A DNA stretch of 9,567 nucleotides. It comes from JBFHER01 sp041584055 (lineage in GTDB: Bacteria > Bacteroidota > Bacteroidia > Bacteroidales > UBA5342). The translations under genes and the position numbers were made by a program. The notes beneath the pieces were generated by a model that worked only from the letters and a program-made list of their open reading frames with translations, did not search any database and was not told the origin of the DNA. Position 1 is the first letter of the stretch; the number at the start of each line of letters is the position of its first letter. Positions 5,489-9,567 of this stretch are shown here, in pieces. Location: contig JBFHER010000149.1 in NCBI GenBank assembly GCA_041584055.1, positions 1-9,567 on the forward strand, in the 5' to 3' direction.

Positions 5489-6241
5489 ATGCGAATATTT
5501 AAAGCCGACATGCACATACATACTGTTTTATCTCCATGCGCTGATTTGGAGATGAGTCCGGACGTGATATTGGCAGAGGCGATAAAACAACGCATTGATA
5601 TCATCGCCATCACTGATCATAATTCAACCTTACAGGTTGCAACGGTGAAACGGATGGCAGAAGGGATGAACATAAGCGTTTTTGGCGGCGTGGAGGTAAA
5701 TACAAAAGAGGAAGTGCATGCATTGGCTTATTTTGGAAATGACGATGCACTCAATGCGTTTCAGACCTACATCGACCAGCACTTGCCAGTTGTTGAAAAT
5801 AAACCTGAATTGTTTGGAGATCAGGTTGTTGTGAACGAGAAAAACGAAATTGTTTATGAAGAAAAACGCCTCCTTATAAATGCGCTTAATGTTGGTTTAG
5901 ATCAGGTTGAGAAGAAGGTGCATGCCCTGGGTGGCATTTTTATCCCGGCACATGTTGGTAGAAAAGCAAATGGGATTGTGAGCCAACTGGGGATGATTCC
6001 CGATGATCTGAGTTGTGATGCACTTGAGGTGACGAGTACAAACAACATGCGCAACTTAAAGCTGAGGTTTGGAAGAAACAACGATGTGGTTTGGGTGAGT
6101 AACTCGGATGCGCACTACCCAGGCCAGATTGGAAGAGGAACGACGGATTTTATGTTGGAGTCCCCTGATTTTGAGGAGTTTCGTATGGCTTTGCAGGAAC
6201 GTCGTGGAAGGCATGTGGTTAATTTGCGTATGAAAGCATGA
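5489..6241 (+). CDS. PHP domain metal-dependent phosphoesterase
   Basis: This 250-residue cytoplasmic protein of the polymerase-and-histidinol-phosphatase family carries its metal ligands in order: DMHIHTVLSPC (H9, H11), ITDHN (D43, H44), GGVEV (E69), H77, PAHV (H155) and SNSDAHY (D207, H209). These would bind a two- or three-metal site for hydrolysing a phosphoester. Residues about 84-145 form an insertion between the core motifs. Relatives include 5'-3' exo-type phosphoesterases such as YciV/RnaseAM and histidinol phosphatases, but the hydrogenase-locus subgroup has no proven substrate. Its ATGA overlap with the next gene, an ATP-binding kinase-like protein, suggests equimolar production and perhaps opposing phosphatase and kinase roles (inference). 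The 64-base gap before it is the longest in the accessory part of the operon. Confidence 0.9.
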   Translation: MRIFKADMHIHTVLSPCADLEMSPDVILAEAIKQRIDIIAITDHNSTLQVATVKRMAEGMNISVFGGVEVNTKEEVHALAYFGNDDALNAFQTYIDQHLPVVENKPELFGDQVVVNEKNEIVYEEKRLLINALNVGLDQVEKKVHALGGIFIPAHVGRKANGIVSQLGMIPDDLSCDALEVTSTNNMRNLKLRFGRNNDVVWVSNSDAHYPGQIGRGTTDFMLESPDFEEFRMALQERRGRHVVNLRMKA

Positions 6242-6771
6242 GAGACATTGCATCACATATTTATGATATTTCTGAAAATAGCATGAAGGCAGGGGCTTCA
6301 CTGATTGCGATAGAATTGACAGAAGCAAAGGGAGAATTCTTTTTTAGAATCGAAGACAATGGCTGTGGAATGGATGACAAGATGGTTGAGGCAGCGAAAG
6401 ATCCCTTTGTGACAACCCGAACCACCCGAAAAGTGGGATTAGGAATTCCCTTGTTAATTCAGAACTGTGAAGAAACTGGAGGAATGGTTGATCTTCAAAG
6501 TAAACCAGGAAAAGGCACTGTGCTCAGAGCTGTTTTTAAAACAGATCACATCGATTGTCCACCCCTGGGAGATATTCCCGATGTGATGGTTAATCTGGTA
6601 AGTGCAAATCCTGAACAGAATTTCAGGATACTGTATAAAACAGAAAAAGGAGAATATGTTTTTGATACAAAAGAGATAAATGAGGCGTTGGATGGCGTTC
6701 CGATCAATAACCTCGAGATTGTATCTTATTTAAAGGAAATGGTAAAGGAAAATGTTGCCCAAATCCGTTGA
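6238..6771 (+). CDS. GHKL ATP-binding protein 2 (histidine kinase-like) with extra C-terminal domain
   Basis: This 177-residue protein starts with an HATPase_c domain: the N box in DISENSMKAGAS (10-21, N14), G1 as DNGCGM (40-45), an ATP-lid region with PFVTTRTTRKVGLGIPL (G2, 56-71) and G3 as GKGT (91-94). The lid and TTR segment resemble MutL/sensor-kinase folds more than RsbW, so it is a different subtype from the protein at 3273. Residues about 101-177 form a separate C-terminal segment with no recognised motif, including DHIDCPPLGDIPDVMVNLVSA and a terminal helix. It has no phosphoacceptor domain or membrane anchor. The ATG overlaps the PHP stop by four bases. A 136-base gap follows before the catalytic hydrogenase genes. 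A regulatory ATPase or kinase role is likely; its target is unknown. Confidence 0.87.
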   Translation: MRDIASHIYDISENSMKAGASLIAIELTEAKGEFFFRIEDNGCGMDDKMVEAAKDPFVTTRTTRKVGLGIPLLIQNCEETGGMVDLQSKPGKGTVLRAVFKTDHIDCPPLGDIPDVMVNLVSANPEQNFRILYKTEKGEYVFDTKEINEALDGVPINNLEIVSYLKEMVKENVAQIR

Positions 6772-6907
6772 TTTGGCAATGGACAGGTGACTGGGGATTG
6801 CGGAAAATACAGGCATCCTTTTTTGCTAATAAATGTCATGGTAAAAAAAATGCAAATTGCAGATATTTAAACATTTTGAGAGAACTTATAACACAATAAC
6901 TTAAGCG

Positions 6908-7312
6908 ATGAACAAACTAAAATCATTGGATGATCTGAAAAAGCTCAGATCTCAACTGCAAGACAAAATTGACATGCGGGAAAAGGGTGAAAACCCTGAA
7001 TCAATGGTCCAGGTTAAAGTGGCCATGTCAACATGCGGTATTGCTGCTGGTGCCAGAGAGACAATGAATTTCTTCCTGGAAGCATTAAAAAAAAGGAGTA
7101 TCAATGCGGTGGTAACCCAGACTGGGTGCATGGGTTTTTGCTATGCAGAGCCTACGGTAGAAGTAACGCTGCCGGATAGAGATGCGGTTGTTTTTGGAGA
7201 TGTAGACCTTGCCAAAGCGGATGAAATAATAGAGACTTACATAAAAACCGGAAACCTTGTGGATGGTTTGATACCGACAAACTATAATACAATCGATCAG
7301 AAAAAAGACTGA
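6908..7312 (+). CDS. Short thioredoxin-like [2Fe-2S] ferredoxin (NuoE-related)
   Basis: This 134-residue protein has a thioredoxin-fold ferredoxin domain like the C-terminal half of NuoE/HydC. Visible cysteines are C43 in MSTCGIAAGAR (40-50), C74 and C78 in TGCMGFCYAEP (72-82). The usual first motif, CxxxxC, has lost its second Cys (Gly48 stands at that position), so only three of four standard [2Fe-2S] ligands are evident. TCGIAAGA is familiar for small proteins of this locus, such as T. maritima TM1420, so this is probably a subfamily trait and not a sequencing error. The N-terminal 33 residues are a charged helix, not the full four-helix domain of HydC. The stop is one base before the hydB ATG, so it is tightly coupled to hydB. 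It may be an extra hydrogenase subunit or electron shuttle. Confidence 0.85.
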   Translation: MNKLKSLDDLKKLRSQLQDKIDMREKGENPESMVQVKVAMSTCGIAAGARETMNFFLEALKKRSINAVVTQTGCMGFCYAEPTVEVTLPDRDAVVFGDVDLAKADEIIETYIKTGNLVDGLIPTNYNTIDQKKD

Positions 7313-7313
7313 T

Positions 7314-9107
7314 ATGGCACAGAAAAGGTTAGATATACTGGTATGTGGAGGAACCGGCTGCCGGGCTTCCGAAAGTGAAAAACTCATGCATAATCTTCGG
7401 GAAGCCATCTTTGCTGAGGGAATGAATGAAGAGGTAAAAGTCGTTGCTACAGGGTGTTTTGGTTTTTGCGAAAAAGGCCCTATTGTGAAAATGATGCCTG
7501 ATAACACCTTTTATGTTCAGGTTGCACCTGAAGATGCTGTAGAGCTGGTGGCAGAACACGTTGTGAAAGGACGTAAAGTGGAACGCCTGCTCTATCTGGA
7601 TCCGGTGCAGAAAAAACATATCACCGATTCCGAAGAAATGGGATTTTATAAAAAGCAAATCAGAATTGCACTGAGGAATTGTGGTTTTGTGAATCCTGAA
7701 AACATCGAAGAGGCCATTGGACGCGATGCCTATGCAGCGCTTGCAAAGGTGTTGTCAGAAATGACACCGGAAGAAGCCATAAAGGAAATAATGGATTCTG
7801 GTCTAAGAGGACGGGGAGGGGGTGGTTTCCCTACCGGACTGAAATGGGAGATTGCACGCAAAAATGTGAGCGACCAGAAATATGTTGTTTGTAATGCAGA
7901 TGAAGGAGATCCCGGGGCATTTATGGATCGTTCCATCCTTGAAGGAGATCCCCATGCGGTGATCGAAGCCATGGCCATTTGTGGGTATTGCATCGGCGCA
8001 AATCATGGTCTTGTGTATATCCGGGCTGAATATCCACTTGCCATAAAACGCTTAAAAATAGCCCTGGAGCAGGCACGAGAGTTTGGTCTGCTGGGAAAAG
8101 ATTTGCTTGGGACCGGTTTTAATTTCGACATAGAACTTAGATTTGGTGCAGGTGCCTTCGTGTGTGGTGAAGAGACTGCCCTGATCCACTCAATGGAAGG
8201 AAAGCGTGGTGAACCATCGCTTAAACCGCCCTTTCCTGCAGAAAGTGGTTATAAAGGAAAACCGACAAATGTAAATAACGTTGAAACCTATGCCAATATA
8301 CCGGTGATCATTCTCAAAGGTGCGACGTGGTTTAGGAAGATTGGAACTGAAAAATCGCCGGGTACAAAGGTTTTTGCCCTTGCGGGTAAAATCAACAATG
8401 TGGGTTTAATTGAAGTACCCATGGGAATCACCTTGAGAGAAGTGATTTTCGACATCGGTGGTGGTATAAAAAACGGGAAGAAATTTAAAGCAGTACAAAC
8501 AGGTGGGCCTTCAGGAGGTTGTCTTACCGAAGAGCATTTGGATACGCCCATCGATTTCGATACGCTGATTGCAGCAGGCTCAATGATGGGGTCGGGCGGA
8601 ATGATTGTGATGGATGAGGATGATTGTATGGTTTCAATGGCCAAATTCTTCCTTGAGTTTACCGTTGAAGAATCCTGTGGAAAATGTACGCCTTGCCGCA
8701 TCGGAAACAAACGCCTTTTTGAGATTTTACAGAAGATTACGGAAGGGAAAGCAGTGGCAAAAGATCTCGAGATATTAAAGAATCTGTGCAACGTGATTAA
8801 GGATACTTCCTTGTGTGGACTAGGTCAAACATCACCCAATCCGGTGTTATCTACCATGGCAAATTTCTGGGATGAGTATGTGCAACATGTAGAAGAACAG
8901 AGATGTGCAGCGAATGCATGTAAGTCCTTACGCAGGTATCACATTATCGAAGAAGAATGTGTTGGCTGTACTGCATGCGCCCGCGCTTGTCCGGTCAATG
9001 CCATCAGTGGAACCAAGAAAGAAATTCATACGATTTCTCAGGAGCTTTGCATCAAATGTGGTGCCTGTCTCGAGAAGTGTAAGTTCAATGCTGTAATTCT
9101 AAATTAA
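7314..9107 (+). CDS. hydB: NAD-linked [FeFe]-hydrogenase subunit beta (NuoF-like)
   Basis: This 597-residue flavoprotein exchanges electrons between NAD(H) and Fe-S clusters of the hydrogenase; in T. maritima and acetogens the complex couples NADH and ferredoxin to H2 by electron bifurcation. Domains in order: thioredoxin-like [2Fe-2S] (C11, C16, C48, C52); the NuoF FMN/NADH Rossmann region with GRGGGGFPTG (166-175) and ADEGDPGAFMDR (195-206); an SLBB-like segment about 350-430; the NuoF 4Fe-4S domain, SCGKCTPCR (C455, C458, C461) plus C501; and a two-cluster ferredoxin tail (C549, C552, C555, C559 and C579, C582, C585, C589). A Cys pair C531/C536 precedes the tail and may bind a metal such as zinc, as proposed for related subunits (inference). 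Length and all motifs match HydB, longer than respiratory NuoF (about 430) because of the ends. hydA follows after eight bases. Confidence 0.95.
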   Translation: MAQKRLDILVCGGTGCRASESEKLMHNLREAIFAEGMNEEVKVVATGCFGFCEKGPIVKMMPDNTFYVQVAPEDAVELVAEHVVKGRKVERLLYLDPVQKKHITDSEEMGFYKKQIRIALRNCGFVNPENIEEAIGRDAYAALAKVLSEMTPEEAIKEIMDSGLRGRGGGGFPTGLKWEIARKNVSDQKYVVCNADEGDPGAFMDRSILEGDPHAVIEAMAICGYCIGANHGLVYIRAEYPLAIKRLKIALEQAREFGLLGKDLLGTGFNFDIELRFGAGAFVCGEETALIHSMEGKRGEPSLKPPFPAESGYKGKPTNVNNVETYANIPVIILKGATWFRKIGTEKSPGTKVFALAGKINNVGLIEVPMGITLREVIFDIGGGIKNGKKFKAVQTGGPSGGCLTEEHLDTPIDFDTLIAAGSMMGSGGMIVMDEDDCMVSMAKFFLEFTVEESCGKCTPCRIGNKRLFEILQKITEGKAVAKDLEILKNLCNVIKDTSLCGLGQTSPNPVLSTMANFWDEYVQHVEEQRCAANACKSLRRYHIIEEECVGCTACARACPVNAISGTKKEIHTISQELCIKCGACLEKCKFNAVILN

Positions 9108-9115
9108 TTGGCGCG

Positions 9116-9567
9116 ATGAAAGAAATAGTATCATTAATTATAGATAATCATAAAGTGGTGGTTCCCGCTGGAACAACCATACTGGAAGCTGCTAAAACAA
9201 TTGGCATTGATATTCCAACCCTGTGTCATCTTAAAATGGGAGATATGGGGATCGAAAATAAACCTGCCGGCTGCAGGGTTTGCGTTGTGGAGGTGCAGGG
9301 AAGAAGAAACCTGGCTGCATCATGCGCCACTGATGCTCAGGAAGGCATGGTCATTAAAACAAATAGCATGCGGGTGTTGAACGCTCGTCGTACGGTCATG
9401 GAGCTGATTTTATCTGATCATCCTGCCGACTGTTTGATTTGTGCTAAATCCGGAAACTGCGACCTGCAAAGTATGGCACATCGTTTTGAAGTAAGAGAAA
9501 TAAGATACAAAGGTGAACAGTCTCATTATCGTGAAGATTTTTCACCATCCATCATTCGTGACATGGA
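9116..9567 (+). CDS. hydA: Catalytic [FeFe]-hydrogenase subunit alpha, N-terminal part only
   Basis: The ATG at 9116 opens a frame running off the right edge after 150 full codons. Residues 1-80 form a plant-type/NuoG-like [2Fe-2S] domain with C37, C53, C56 (AGCRVCVVEV) and C70 (AASCATD). Residues 100-120 carry the His-Cys 4Fe-4S motif HPADCLICAKSGNC (H102, C106, C109, C115). This arrangement is shared by HydA and the NuoG family. Directly downstream of hydB in this locus, HydA is by far the better choice; the H-cluster domain that would prove it lies outside the window. It would reduce protons or oxidise H2 with clusters feeding HydB. Maturation needs HydE, HydF and HydG, none of which is encoded here. 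Confidence 0.88.
   Translation, partial: MKEIVSLIIDNHKVVVPAGTTILEAAKTIGIDIPTLCHLKMGDMGIENKPAGCRVCVVEVQGRRNLAASCATDAQEGMVIKTNSMRVLNARRTVMELILSDHPADCLICAKSGNCDLQSMAHRFEVREIRYKGEQSHYREDFSPSIIRDM

Noticed and set aside
6851..6861. TGCAA-A-TTGCA palindrome upstream of the [2Fe-2S] protein gene
   Set aside because: Five-base arms are too short to claim an operator, and no clear promoter elements accompany it; an internal promoter in this gap stays possible but unsupported.
9116..9567. NuoG of respiratory complex I instead of HydA
   Set aside because: The visible N-terminal domains cannot separate them, but HydB has HydB-specific extra ferredoxin ends and the locus is a hydrogenase locus.

Overview
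The window looks like chromosomal DNA of an anaerobic or oxygen-tolerant fermentative member of the Bacteroidetes, most likely near Bacteroidales/Marinilabiliales. This is inferred from the protein styles (a short RluF, a basic-tailed cold-shock protein), AT-rich intergenic DNA, candidate TAnnTTTG-type -7 elements and weak Shine-Dalgarno sites. No rRNA, tRNA, CRISPR array, insertion sequence or phage gene was seen.

Left part (1-2611, all minus strand): an exported DUF302 protein cut by the left edge; rluF, a 23S rRNA pseudouridine synthase; a cold-shock-domain protein with a lysine-rich N-terminal tail; and a nickel superoxide dismutase (sodN). The SodN has a Sec signal peptide placed so that signal peptidase would expose the essential N-terminal His of the Ni hook, and it ends in an HTHTHTH tail. 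A 333-base gap (1793-2125) separates sodN from the cold-shock gene. A 315-base divergent region (2612-2926) separates sodN from the plus-strand operon.

Right part (2927-9567, all plus strand): a tightly packed [FeFe]-hydrogenase locus in the order DRTGG protein, RsbW-like ATPase, hydrogenase-like Fe-S protein, second DRTGG protein, PHP phosphoesterase, second GHKL ATPase, short thioredoxin-like [2Fe-2S] protein, HydB and the start of HydA. HydA and HydB belong to the NAD-linked, often electron-bifurcating, hydrogenase family that interconverts H2 with NADH and reduced ferredoxin. The genes before them form a module known from clostridial and Thermotoga hydrogenase loci whose function is unresolved. 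Its central protein keeps all four H-cluster cysteines but has Phe where the proton-relay Cys should be, so it looks like a sensor rather than a turnover enzyme.

The most interesting reading is a redox or H2-sensing switch: a sensory hydrogenase plus two ATP-binding kinase-like proteins, a PHP phosphoesterase and two small DRTGG domains, encoded directly upstream of the catalytic hydrogenase. The operon is divergent from an extracytoplasmic superoxide dismutase. The gene cluster itself is known; the switch mechanism is inference. A full-length HydC (NuoE-type) gene is not seen in the window.
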